A stretch of 5,660 bases of DNA from an uncultured Paraglaciecola sp. (GCA_905479025.1 CAJQKX010000688.1:1-5660), one strand, 5' to 3'; shown: positions 1-5,660, numbered from the stretch's first letter. Notes: generated from the sequence alone by a model not told the origin. Numbers and translations are program-made.

Positions 1-54
1 TATTTCTTCATGTGTCAGTTCAAAGCCTGACACATCTAACATAATTGGCCCCAT
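1..54 (-). CDS. nagZ: Beta-N-acetylhexosaminidase NagZ, N-terminal fragment (partial)
   Basis: This is the first 18 codons of a minus-strand gene that runs off the left edge. The peptide is [18 protein letters not shown], which closely follows the start of E. coli NagZ (MGPVMLDVEGYELDAEE). NagZ is a cytoplasmic family 3 glycosidase. It removes N-acetylglucosamine from GlcNAc-anhydroMurNAc muropeptides during peptidoglycan recycling, and in bacteria with inducible AmpC it helps make the signal for beta-lactamase induction. The ATG is the first in this frame and begins exactly where the family begins; an AAGAAGAG stretch some 8 bases upstream can serve as a weak ribosome binding site. The catalytic residues lie outside the window, so the call rests on the N-terminus alone. 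It diverges from nadK. Confidence 0.85.
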   Translation of the reverse strand, partial: MGPIMLDVSGFELTHEEI

Positions 55-85
55 CAATTAGCGCTCTTCTTGGTAAAATACAAAT

Positions 86-113
86 TTAATAGACATACTA
101 TAGAGACGATCAA
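86..113 (-). promoter_or_regulatory. Candidate sigma-70 promoter for nagZ
   Basis: Read on the minus strand, TTGATC (108-113) and TATTAA (86-91) are separated by 16 bases. Each matches four of six consensus positions. Transcription would start near 79, about 25 bases before the nagZ ATG. The position fits, but the boxes are weak and the region is AT-rich, so a chance match is quite possible. Confidence 0.3.
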
Positions 114-148
114 AACCCGCAGTCAATCAATTAATCAAAACGAAAAAT

Positions 149-178
149 ATGACTTTCAAACACTCCCGTGGTTATACT
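149..178 (+). promoter_or_regulatory. Candidate sigma-70 promoter for nadK
   Basis: ATGACT (149-154) and TATACT (173-178) are separated by 18 bases. The -10 matches the consensus at five of six positions and the -35 at four of six. Transcription would begin near 185, giving a leader of about 20 bases to the ATG at 208. If this is the real start, it would clip the only purine-rich stretch (GGAAAA, 181-186) that could serve the alternative ATG at 196. Confidence 0.35.
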
Positions 179-207
179 CTGGAAAATCTTTATTTATGTT
201 GTTCTCA

Positions 208-1083
208 ATGAAGTTTAAAACCGTAGGTTTAATTGGCAAACAAGCACATCAAGGTGCAAATTTAAGTCTCAAGGCGTTAATAGTCTATTTGACTAAACGC
301 GGTTGTCGGGTGCTGGTCGAAACTAAAACGGCACAAAAATTAGATACTAATGGTTTTGAATCTGCAGATATAACAGAAATTGGTAAACAAGCTGACTTAG
401 CCATAGTTGTGGGGGGGGATGGTAATATGCTCGGCGCAGCTAGGGTTCTGGCAGAGTTCAATGTAGCTGTAGTTGGCGTTAACCGGGGTAATTTAGGTTT
501 TTTAACCGACATCAATCCCGATGACTTTGAACCGCAACTTGATAGTATTTTTGATGGCGAATGCCAAATAGAACAACGCTTTTTGCTAGAAGTGGAAGTC
601 TATCGAGATGGTAAAGTACAAAGCAAGGACTCTGCGGTAAACGAAGTCGTCATTCACCATGGTAAAGTAGCCCATATGATGGAATTTGAAGTGTATCTTG
701 ATGATAACTTTGTATTCAGTCAGCGCTCTGATGGTTTAATTGTCGCGACTCCCACAGGCTCTACAGCTTATTCATTATCCGGTGGAGGTCCGATTCTTAC
801 GCCTAACTTAGATGCTTTAACCTTAGTACCCATGTTTCCACACACATTAAGTAGTCGTCCCATAGTGGTAGATGCAAATAGCACAATCAAATTGAAAGTA
901 TCGCCTGAAAACACCGATAATATGCAAGTCAGTTGTGATAGTCATATTGTGCTAACGGTATTACCCGGTGACGAGATTGTCATATGTAAAAACCCCGCAA
1001 AGCTGTCTCTGATACACCCAAAAAACTACAACTATTTCAATGTTTTACGCACAAAACTTGGCTGGGGCAGTAAACTTTACTAG
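208..1083 (+). CDS. nadK: NAD kinase (NAD(+) to NADP(+))
   Basis: ATP-dependent phosphorylation of NAD to NADP in the cytosol, the only route to NADP in most bacteria. With this start the protein is 291 residues; E. coli NadK has 292. The hallmark motifs are present: GGDGNMLGA at residues 69-77 with the catalytic-site aspartate D71, [15 protein letters not shown] [11 protein letters not shown] at 91-101, the N145-E146 pair that contacts NAD, and the glycine-rich [18 protein letters not shown] segment at about 174-191. The C-terminus (IHPK-Y-YF-LR-KLGW) is also typical of the family. Start choice: in-frame starts lie at TTG 70, ATG 196 and ATG 208. The TTG would add 46 residues unlike the family. 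ATG 208 gives the family length but has no clear ribosome binding site, whereas ATG 196 (295 residues) has GGAAAA 9 bases upstream, so 196 remains possible. A run of eight G (411-418) encodes the GGD active-site motif. Confidence 0.97.
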   Translation: MKFKTVGLIGKQAHQGANLSLKALIVYLTKRGCRVLVETKTAQKLDTNGFESADITEIGKQADLAIVVGGDGNMLGAARVLAEFNVAVVGVNRGNLGFLTDINPDDFEPQLDSIFDGECQIEQRFLLEVEVYRDGKVQSKDSAVNEVVIHHGKVAHMMEFEVYLDDNFVFSQRSDGLIVATPTGSTAYSLSGGGPILTPNLDALTLVPMFPHTLSSRPIVVDANSTIKLKVSPENTDNMQVSCDSHIVLTVLPGDEIVICKNPAKLSLIHPKNYNYFNVLRTKLGWGSKLY

Positions 1084-1134
1084 TCACTTGCAGTATTTTT
1101 TGTAAGAGAAAACTAGACACTGAGCAAAAGCATG

Positions 1135-1163
1135 TTTATATTTATAAGTACTGTATATATAAA
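1135..1163 (+). promoter_or_regulatory. Candidate recN promoter
   Basis: TTTATA (1135-1140) and TATAAA (1158-1163) lie 17 bases apart, matching the consensus at four and five of six positions. Transcription would start near 1170, leaving about 27 bases before the recN ATG. The -10 lies inside the LexA-like operator, the usual layout for SOS-repressed genes. The sequence is AT-rich, so other -10 registers can also be drawn. Confidence 0.45.
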
Positions 1164-1168
1164 CATGC
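1149..1168. promoter_or_regulatory. LexA (SOS box) operator of recN
   Basis: The gammaproteobacterial LexA core is CTGT, eight mostly AT bases, then ACAG. Here 1151-1166 reads CTGT-ATATATAA-ACAT, one mismatch in the eight fixed bases, and the flanking TA (1149-1150) also fits the extended site. Overall 16 of 20 positions agree with TACTGTATATATATACAGTA. E. coli recN is one of the most tightly LexA-controlled genes and also carries its boxes over its promoter, so the location supports the call. The weak right half-site suggests moderate affinity. Confidence 0.7.
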
Positions 1169-1196
1169 TTTTGTATGTCTTTATTGAGAATCAAAA

Positions 1197-2870
1197 ATGC
1201 TTACTCATTTATCCATTCGTAATTTCGCCATTGTTAAAACTCTAGACGTTGATTTTAGCCAAGGTATGACCGCCATTACTGGTGAAACGGGAGCCGGCAA
1301 GTCGATATCGGTTGACGCATTAGGCTTATGTTTAGGCGATAGAGCAGACAGAAGCATGGTGCGTACCGGCGCCGATAAAGCCGAAGTATCTGCAGGTTTT
1401 AATGTCAAGCAGCTACCTGGCGCTCTGAAGTGGCTTGAAGAGCATGAACTGAAAGACGATGACGAAGTATTGATTAGGCGTGTTATATCCTCTGAGGGAC
1501 GTTCTAAAGCTTTTGTTAATGGCACCCCCGTACCCTTGCAACAATTGAAACACCTTGGTCAATTTTTATTGAGTATTCATGGGCAACATGCCCATCAACA
1601 GATTTTAAAAGGTGACAGTCAGCGCGACTTACTTGATCAGTATGCTGAGCATGGCACTTTATTAACCAAGGTTGCAGATTGTTATCAAACACTGAGAACC
1701 CATCGACAACATTTTCAAAATTTATTAGAAGGTCAGCAACAACGTGAAGACCGCAGTCAATTACTGTCTTATCAAATCCAAGAACTAGACGAATATGCCT
1801 TAGCACAGGGCGAATTTGTTGCCCTAGAAATAGAACATAAAAAACTCAGCCATAGCCAAACGTTACTCGAACAAAGCCAAATTAGCTTTCACCAACTTTA
1901 CGAGGCAGAGGATTTTAATGCCTTGTCGGCGGTACAAAGCAGTGTTGACCGGTTAACTGAGTTACAACAGCATGATCCTAGTCTCGCACCTATTGTGACT
2001 ATGTTAGCTGAAGCTTGTATTCAAATAGACGAAGCGGCTAATGAATTGAGAGCTTATACCGAACAGCTTGAAATCGACCCAATGCGTATGCAAAACGTCG
2101 AAGCTCGATATTCTCAAGCATTAGATTTATCCAGAAAGCATAATGTTCAACCTGAGACGTTATATGGGTTTCATCAACAACTCACCACAGAATTTAATGA
2201 GTTAGTCAAAGACGACTCATTGTTAGAAGAATTAAAAACTCAACTATGCCAACTTGAACAACAATATCATCAGGCCGCCAACAAACTCAGCCAATCAAGA
2301 CAAAAAGCCGCAAAATCTTTCGCTAAACAAGTCGAACAGCATATTCACCAAATGAACATGGCTGATGCAGTGTTTAAAATTAATGTTGAACATCAGACGC
2401 AAGGCACACCTAATAAACTTGGCTTGGATACAGTACAATTTGTGGTATCGACTAACAAAGGGCAAGCCTTGGACAACCTTGAAAAAGTCGTCTCGGGCGG
2501 AGAATTGTCACGGATTGGTTTGGCCATTCAAGTGATTAGCTCAAGGAATAATGATATTGCGACCATGATTTTTGATGAAGTTGACAGTGGTATAAGTGGT
2601 TCAACAGCATCTGTGGTAGGCCAATTATTACGTAAGTTAGGTGACAGTGCCCAGGTTATTTGTGTCACTCACCTCCCCCAAGTAGCGGCTAGAGCGCACA
2701 ACCAGATGTTTGTCACTAAGTTCAGTGACAAAAAAACCACAGAAACCCATATGCTTTGTTTACAGGAAAGTGAACGAATTGAAGAATTGGCGCGTCTACT
2801 AGCAGGAGATACTCTTACCGAGTCAGCCATAGCGAATGCCAGAGAATTACTACAAATCAGTAATTCATAA
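1197..2870 (+). CDS. recN: DNA repair protein RecN (SMC-like ATPase)
   Basis: RecN is a cytoplasmic/nucleoid SMC-family ATPase recruited early to double-strand breaks, where with RecA it helps hold broken ends or sister chromosomes together. The protein is 557 residues (E. coli 553). In order: Walker A GETGAGKS at 29-36; a Q-rich, helical coiled-coil pair covering about 150-230 and 330-385; the ABC signature VSGGELSR at 432-439; Walker B MIFDEVD at 457-463; the D-loop GISG just after; and the H-switch CVTHLPQVAA at 489-498. The N-terminus (ML..L.I.NFAIV) matches the family, and GAG (1186-1188) sits 8 bases before the ATG. Unlike E. coli RecN, which ends in a hydrophobic -LLAA tail read by ClpXP, this one ends -LLQISNS. 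The upstream LexA box implies SOS induction. It reads in the same direction as nadK and bamE but probably has its own promoter. Confidence 0.98.
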   Translation: MLTHLSIRNFAIVKTLDVDFSQGMTAITGETGAGKSISVDALGLCLGDRADRSMVRTGADKAEVSAGFNVKQLPGALKWLEEHELKDDDEVLIRRVISSEGRSKAFVNGTPVPLQQLKHLGQFLLSIHGQHAHQQILKGDSQRDLLDQYAEHGTLLTKVADCYQTLRTHRQHFQNLLEGQQQREDRSQLLSYQIQELDEYALAQGEFVALEIEHKKLSHSQTLLEQSQISFHQLYEAEDFNALSAVQSSVDRLTELQQHDPSLAPIVTMLAEACIQIDEAANELRAYTEQLEIDPMRMQNVEARYSQALDLSRKHNVQPETLYGFHQQLTTEFNELVKDDSLLEELKTQLCQLEQQYHQAANKLSQSRQKAAKSFAKQVEQHIHQMNMADAVFKINVEHQTQGTPNKLGLDTVQFVVSTNKGQALDNLEKVVSGGELSRIGLAIQVISSRNNDIATMIFDEVDSGISGSTASVVGQLLRKLGDSAQVICVTHLPQVAARAHNQMFVTKFSDKKTTETHMLCLQESERIEELARLLAGDTLTESAIANARELLQISNS

Positions 2871-2890
2871 CAATTAGGCATTGATTGCGC

Positions 2891-2954
2891 TAACGCGGCT
2901 GGGTTAGGATGCCACGTTAATTAAGTGTGAATTACTCACACATTTGCCTTTTTT
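2891..2954 (+). terminator. Possible weak terminator / structured spacer after recN
   Basis: Two small hairpins lie in the 114-bp recN-bamE gap. The first pairs 2891-2899 with 2911-2919 (nine positions, one mismatch) around an 11-base loop. The second is GTGTGA (2925-2930) with TCACAC (2936-2941) around a 5-base loop, followed seven bases later by six T (2949-2954). The stem is short and the T tract offset, so partial termination or read-through into bamE are both plausible. No good promoter is visible in the gap: TTGATT (2881-2886) with TAGGAT (2905-2910) is weak. Confidence 0.3.
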
Positions 2955-2984
2955 ACCTTTTTCACGCTGAGATATTGAGTAACA

Positions 2985-3341
2985 ATGAAGTTTAAAAATT
3001 TACTGGTTATATTAACCGCCACTATGATGTTGTCAGCTTGTGCTGATTGGATTTTCCGAATTGATATACCACAAGGTAACTTTTTGGATGAAAAAGATGT
3101 TAAGAAACTTAGGATAGACATGACTAAAGAACAGGTTGTATTTGTTCTGGGTAAACCTGTTTTAGAAGATGCTTTCGATCACGATACTTGGTACTACCTG
3201 TATCAAATGAAACGAGGCATGAAACAACGTGGTGAAGACTTTCGCAAAGATCTCACTATTACATTTGTTGATGATAAAGTGACTGAGGTAACAGGCGATT
3301 TTGAATTATCAGATGAATTTAATATTTCGTTAGATCAATAA
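2985..3341 (+). CDS. bamE: Outer membrane protein assembly lipoprotein BamE (SmpA/OmlA)
   Basis: BamE is a small lipoprotein of the BAM complex that helps BamA and BamD insert beta-barrel proteins into the outer membrane. The 118-residue protein (E. coli 113) has a lipoprotein signal peptide: K2-K4 positive start, hydrophobic 6-15 and lipobox LSAC at 16-19, so the mature protein starts at C19. The +2 residue is alanine, so no inner-membrane retention signal is seen, which fits the outer membrane. The SmpA/OmlA fold signs follow: IPQGNFL at 28-34 (E. coli INQGNYL), the D-V-K-LR-DMTKEQV stretch at 38-51, VLGKP at 54-58, and WYYLY at 69-73. GAG (2977-2979) precedes the ATG by five bases. Its place after recN is the same as in E. 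coli. The C-terminal tail from about residue 104 is acidic and not obviously conserved. Confidence 0.95.
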   Translation: MKFKNLLVILTATMMLSACADWIFRIDIPQGNFLDEKDVKKLRIDMTKEQVVFVLGKPVLEDAFDHDTWYYLYQMKRGMKQRGEDFRKDLTITFVDDKVTEVTGDFELSDEFNISLDQ

Positions 3342-3359
3342 CTTATTTTCCTATCTAAT

Positions 3360-3393
3360 AGCTTCCGATGAGTTGCATCGGAAGCTTTCCTTT
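3360..3393 (+). terminator. Rho-independent terminator of bamE
   Basis: AGCTTCCGATG (3360-3370) and its perfect complement (3376-3386) form an 11-bp stem with a five-base AGTTG loop, followed by a T-rich run (TTCCTTT). It begins 18 bases after the bamE stop and sits between convergent bamE and rlmM. Read on the minus strand the following sequence is not U-rich, so it mainly serves the plus strand, though the stem may also slow or protect the rlmM transcript end. Its last bases touch the rlmM stop codon. Confidence 0.85.
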
Positions 3394-4471
3394 ATGCGAC
3401 TTTTAATTTTAACCTTAAATGCACTGTCACTTCCTCTCTGTTGTGATACAGGTGTTTCGCTTGCAATACATATTTCCCTACTTGGTGAGCCTGCATAACC
3501 TCTTCAATTATCTTTAATGCGCCCTGAACCGACTCGTAACGTTTTTTCATAGGTAATTTAAGGTTAAACATCGCCTCTTTACAACGGCCATCCGCCACCC
3601 AATTAGCCATGAGTTTGGCTACTTTTTGAGGTTGCTCAATCATGTCACAGACTAACCAGTAAACATTTTTCTTTTTAGGCTGAAATTTAAACCCATCTTC
3701 AGCGCAATAGGTCACCTGCCCGGTTTCCATAAGCCCTACATCCATAGCACCATTATCAACTGCTTGCACAAACATCCCTCGCTTTACCAGTTGATAGGTC
3801 CACCCACCTGGGCAAGCCCCCAGGTCAACGGCATATAGTCCTCCCTGAAGGCGCACGTCATGCTCTTCTTTAGGAATAAAAGTATGAAAGGCTTCATCAA
3901 GTTTTAAGGTGGAACGACTTGGCGCATCATGGGGGAACTTCAAACGTAAAATACCTAACGCCAAAGGTGAATTATTGTGTGTAAATGAATAACCAATATA
4001 AGCTTTATTGGTTTTTGTAAAAAATACATGTAATACAGGTTTTTTATGATTATCTTTAGTCGTTAACCTGTTCTTTTTACGCAACGCTTGTCTAAAGGGC
4101 ACGCTTATCTTTCTACAGAACTTCGATAGCTCTCTGCCATGAGACGTATCAGCATATTCGACCCGTAATTCACCACATAACGGAAAACCTTCACATGCAT
4201 CTAAAAGTGGGCCAATACGATCTGCCACGTCCATATTATCTATCACGAGTTGACAAGCAAATTGCTGGCGGGCAAAAATCAGTTTATCGAACAATAATGT
4301 GTTCGCTAATAACTCAGCATGCTCTTCTTGATAACAAGTAAACAAAACAAAACCACTGTTGGCTTGGGTTTTTGAATAACCAAACACATCCAATTGACTG
4401 GCTTTCTCCTGAACTTCATTCGCCATATCGTTTTCAAACCCACTGCGGCAATACAACAATAATCCGGCCAT
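3392..4471 (-). CDS. rlmM: 23S rRNA 2'-O-ribose C2498 methyltransferase RlmM
   Basis: RlmM (YgdE) uses S-adenosylmethionine to methylate the ribose 2'-OH of C2498 in 23S rRNA, in the peptidyl transferase region, before the large subunit is finished. The protein is 359 residues (E. coli 366). The N-terminal half is the THUMP-type RNA-binding part (LYCR-GFE near 6-13, LIFARQ at 64-69, ELRVE-ADT at 101-109, KFCRK at 117-121). The family block APSRSTLKL-EAFH-FIP is at 183-200. The C-terminal Rossmann domain has the SAM motif VDLGACPGGWTYQLVKR at 215-231, CDM with D276, NLKLPMKKRYE at 303-313 and REEVTVHLR at 345-353. K190, D276, K305 and E347 are candidates for the K-D-K-E methyltransferase tetrad. 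An AAGGAG ribosome binding site (4483-4488) lies inside the end of ygdD, 11 bases before the ATG. It follows ygdD by 3 bp, the same order as in E. coli. Confidence 0.97.
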   Translation of the reverse strand: MAGLLLYCRSGFENDMANEVQEKASQLDVFGYSKTQANSGFVLFTCYQEEHAELLANTLLFDKLIFARQQFACQLVIDNMDVADRIGPLLDACEGFPLCGELRVEYADTSHGRELSKFCRKISVPFRQALRKKNRLTTKDNHKKPVLHVFFTKTNKAYIGYSFTHNNSPLALGILRLKFPHDAPSRSTLKLDEAFHTFIPKEEHDVRLQGGLYAVDLGACPGGWTYQLVKRGMFVQAVDNGAMDVGLMETGQVTYCAEDGFKFQPKKKNVYWLVCDMIEQPQKVAKLMANWVADGRCKEAMFNLKLPMKKRYESVQGALKIIEEVMQAHQVGKYVLQAKHLYHNREEVTVHLRLKLKVA

Positions 4472-4474
4472 GGT

Positions 4475-4861
4475 TTAATTCACTCCTTTTAAGGTCGCTG
4501 CTATCAGCAAAACCCAGCCAATAATAAAACAGGCTCCCCCGAGGGGGGTGACAGGGCCAAACCATTTAATTTGGGTGAGCGCCAACATATACAAACTGCC
4601 GCTAAACAAAATAATACCCGCAAACATAAAACCTGCGCTGTATACCAGCAATGATTGGGGCATTTGACGATACAAAATGACTAATAAAATCAGGGCAAGG
4701 CTATGATACATCTGATACTGCACACCCGTTTGAAAGGTGCTTAATAGGGTGTCGGATAACTTACTTTTAAGGCCATGGGCAGCAAAGGCACCCAACACAA
4801 CCGACAACATGGCACTGAATGCTGCACAACTCAATACAATTTTAATCACAATTTTACTCAC
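4475..4861 (-). CDS. ygdD: DUF423 family membrane protein YgdD
   Basis: This is a small inner-membrane protein of unknown function, 128 residues (E. coli YgdD 131). Four hydrophobic helices can be seen, at about 5-25, 53-65, 72-95 and 107-123. The conserved DUF423 stretches are GAFAAHG at 24-30, FQTGVQYQMYHSLAL at 43-57, ILFSGSLYMLAL at 84-95 and TPLGG at 105-109. The start is GTG (4861-4859): it places GAFAAH at nearly the same distance from the N-terminus as in E. coli, and no ATG occurs before residue 18. There is no clear Shine-Dalgarno sequence before it, and a second in-frame GTG at codon 5 is an alternative. It is the first gene of the two-gene unit with rlmM, and the gene pairing is conserved across gammaproteobacteria, but no biochemical link is known to me. 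Confidence 0.93.
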   Translation of the reverse strand: MSKIVIKIVLSCAAFSAMLSVVLGAFAAHGLKSKLSDTLLSTFQTGVQYQMYHSLALILLVILYRQMPQSLLVYSAGFMFAGIILFSGSLYMLALTQIKWFGPVTPLGGACFIIGWVLLIAATLKGVN

Positions 4862-4888
4862 GGTAGAACAAACAGGTTAGCGAAAGTT

Positions 4889-4916
4889 ATCATTCATCTA
4901 AACATAACAGTAACAA
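4889..4916 (-). promoter_or_regulatory. Candidate promoter for ygdD-rlmM
   Basis: Read on the minus strand, TTGTTA (4911-4916) and AATGAT (4889-4894) are 16 bases apart, four of six matches each. Transcription would start near 4882, about 20 bases before the GTG start. The boxes are weak, but some promoter must lie in this gap because nothing upstream on the minus strand is evidently transcribed into it. Confidence 0.3.
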
Positions 4917-5134
4917 AAACCAGCGAGCTAAGCTCATTATTCAACCTTCAATTCTACATTCTACCAGCACTGTTCACGACCCATTCTAAGGGTTGCGTGA
5001 GTGCAATCAGTCATACCCCCCGACTTCTATATATTCATCCATAAGTAAAACTAAAAGCATTGGTATCACAAAGGACAAACAAACACAGGGAAAAAGAAAA
5101 TTGCGGATTCATTGAAAAGATAAATATCTATCAC

Positions 5135-5266
5135 TTATTGATAATAGATCTCAATTAAGCCTGACGCGCTACAATGAGAGGTCAGATGCCAATCAGTAAC
5201 GACGCCATCTGCACCAAGTGTACTGAGAAATCGGGCAGTCGGTTTGTCGATAATAAAATATCGATT
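5135..5266 (-). pseudogene. Possible decayed gene fragment, C-terminal part
   Basis: A 43-codon stretch is open from just after a stop (5267-5269) to a TAA at 5135-5137. It has no start codon and reads like the end of a globular protein, with the motif LGADGVVTD at about residues 18-25 followed by W-H-L. That motif faintly recalls the C-terminal strand of glycerophosphodiester phosphodiesterases (LG-DG--TD), but this is a guess. Farther upstream on the same strand, 5376-5468 is another 30-residue open stretch (ending YPRQGIKK) in a related position but separated by stops. The plus strand is also open and protein-like at 5281-5400. With both strands giving plausible peptides, any reading may be chance. 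I do not recognise the parent gene with confidence. Confidence 0.22.
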
Positions 5267-5640
5267 TTACCAAGGGGTGACATTCCATCGGCTCTGACTC
5301 ACTAGCTTTAGCTGCCTTGGCACAGATTGGTGTGGTGTTTGAAGAGGTGACGCATGTCAACAAGCTAAAGTTACCTTATTTTTTGATACCTTGGCGTGGA
5401 TAAGTTTCTTCATATTTGCGTAAAGCAATATTCAGAGCTGGTCTACGTAATAACGGTAAGCGCTTATTTTAGATTCTAAATTATTTGAAAACATATGATT
5501 AGTAAACGAAAATTAGCCAACTTTCACATCCTCAAAGACATAAAAGACAAGTAAATACGGAAAACATGATGCATTATATATTTTCAAGTTGTGAAAAATA
5601 GTGATTTTTTATTTTTACATGTACTAGAGGGCCGCGGTTT

Positions 5641-5660
5641 ATGAAGATTGAAAGACAGCA
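5641..5660 (+). CDS. Start of an unidentified gene (partial, cut by window end)
   Basis: An ATG preceded by a good ribosome binding site, GAGGG at 5627-5631 with nine bases of spacing, opens a frame that reads MKIERQ before the window ends. Six codons are too few to assign a family. The AT-rich region before it, with T tracts at 5605-5616, looks like promoter sequence. The call depends only on the start signal; the frame could close just beyond the edge. Confidence 0.5.

Larger units (their letters stand above)
1125..1173. repeat. 17-bp perfect inverted repeat between nadK and recN
   Basis: CAAAAGCATGTTTATAT (1125-1141) is the exact reverse complement of 1157-1173, around a 15-base loop. With A's at the foot of one arm and T's at the foot of the other, an RNA from either strand would form a long stem ending in four U, so it could act as a weak bidirectional terminator for nadK. 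The right arm overlaps the recN operator and -10 box. The stem is AT-rich and the downstream T tract is short, so termination is uncertain; a cruciform or a protein-binding role is also possible. Confidence 0.6.
4862..5640. other. 779-bp stretch without an intact gene
   Basis: I see no complete gene with a family match or a plausible start and ribosome binding site here. Contents: the presumed ygdD promoter (near 4889-4916); small inverted repeats at 5118-5129, 5126-5149 and 5247-5264; 10-bp palindrome TAAGCGCTTA at 5457-5466; 8-bp palindrome TACATGTA at 5616-5623; and short protein-like open stretches broken by stops between about 5135 and 5468. The last 170 bases are AT-rich and probably hold the promoter of the gene starting at 5641. 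TATATT (5577-5582) is a fair -10, but I find no matching -35. Confidence 0.6.

Noticed and set aside
11..34. 8-bp perfect inverted repeat TGTGTCAG...CTGACACA
   Set aside because: It lies inside the nagZ coding region and is explained by conserved codons; no separate role can be supported.
70..207. 46-codon N-terminal extension of nadK from a TTG start
   Set aside because: The extra residues have no counterpart in NAD kinases, TTG is a rare start, and the stretch contains the likely promoters for nagZ and nadK.
285..515. Minus-strand 76-codon open frame
   Set aside because: Antisense shadow of nadK across its conserved glycine-rich segment; no start signals.
1205..1806. Two minus-strand open frames (106 and 96 codons)
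   Set aside because: Antisense shadows of recN; low-complexity composition and no family resemblance.
2983..2997. 15-base identity with 206-220 (caATGAAGTTTAAAA) at the starts of bamE and nadK
   Set aside because: Both encode Met-Lys-Phe-Lys, a common N-terminus in AT-rich genes; the match stops at once, so it is most likely coincidence.
2669..3121. Minus-strand open frames of 70 and 61 codons over the recN end and bamE start
   Set aside because: They overlap well-supported genes on the other strand and have no ribosome binding site or recognisable domain.
4775..5044. Plus-strand 89-codon open frame
   Set aside because: Its first third is antisense to ygdD, the rest runs through the ygdD promoter region, and the peptide is compositionally odd (rich in H, T and N) with no known motif.
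5174..5305. Plus-strand 43-codon frame from ATG with a C-x2-C pair
   Set aside because: No ribosome binding site, very short, and overlaps other equally plausible broken frames; treated as part of the undefined stretch.

Overview
The window is a piece of gammaproteobacterial core chromosome. The base composition leans AT (about 40% G+C by eye). The protein sequences and gene neighbourhoods (nadK-recN-bamE; ygdD-rlmM) match the enterobacterial/alteromonad pattern. My best guess is a marine Alteromonadales relative (Alteromonas/Glaciecola type); this is inferred from protein flavour, not from a marker gene.

Layout. At the left edge, on the minus strand, are the first 18 codons of nagZ, the cytoplasmic beta-N-acetylglucosaminidase of peptidoglycan recycling. 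It diverges across a 153-bp promoter region from nadK (NAD kinase), which is followed on the plus strand by recN (SMC-like double-strand-break repair ATPase) and bamE (outer-membrane assembly lipoprotein). The nadK-recN gap holds a LexA-type operator embedded in a 17-bp perfect inverted repeat, so recN is probably SOS-controlled. bamE ends in a strong hairpin terminator. The minus-strand pair ygdD-rlmM (DUF423 membrane protein, then the 23S rRNA C2498 2'-O-methyltransferase) converges on that terminator. The two genes are 3 bp apart, and the rlmM ribosome binding site lies inside the last ygdD codons, so they are very likely co-transcribed.

From 4862 to 5640 there is no convincing intact gene. 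The stretch holds the probable ygdD promoter, several small AT-rich inverted repeats, and short open stretches on both strands that read like protein but are broken by stops, so it may be an eroded gene remnant. At the right edge an ATG with a good ribosome binding site starts a plus-strand gene that is cut off after six codons.

The genes are mostly unrelated housekeeping functions (cofactor supply, DNA repair, envelope assembly, rRNA modification). I see no transposon, CRISPR array, tRNA, rRNA or defence system. I found no convincing undescribed system; the most interesting points are the recN control region and the decayed 5.1-5.5 kb stretch.
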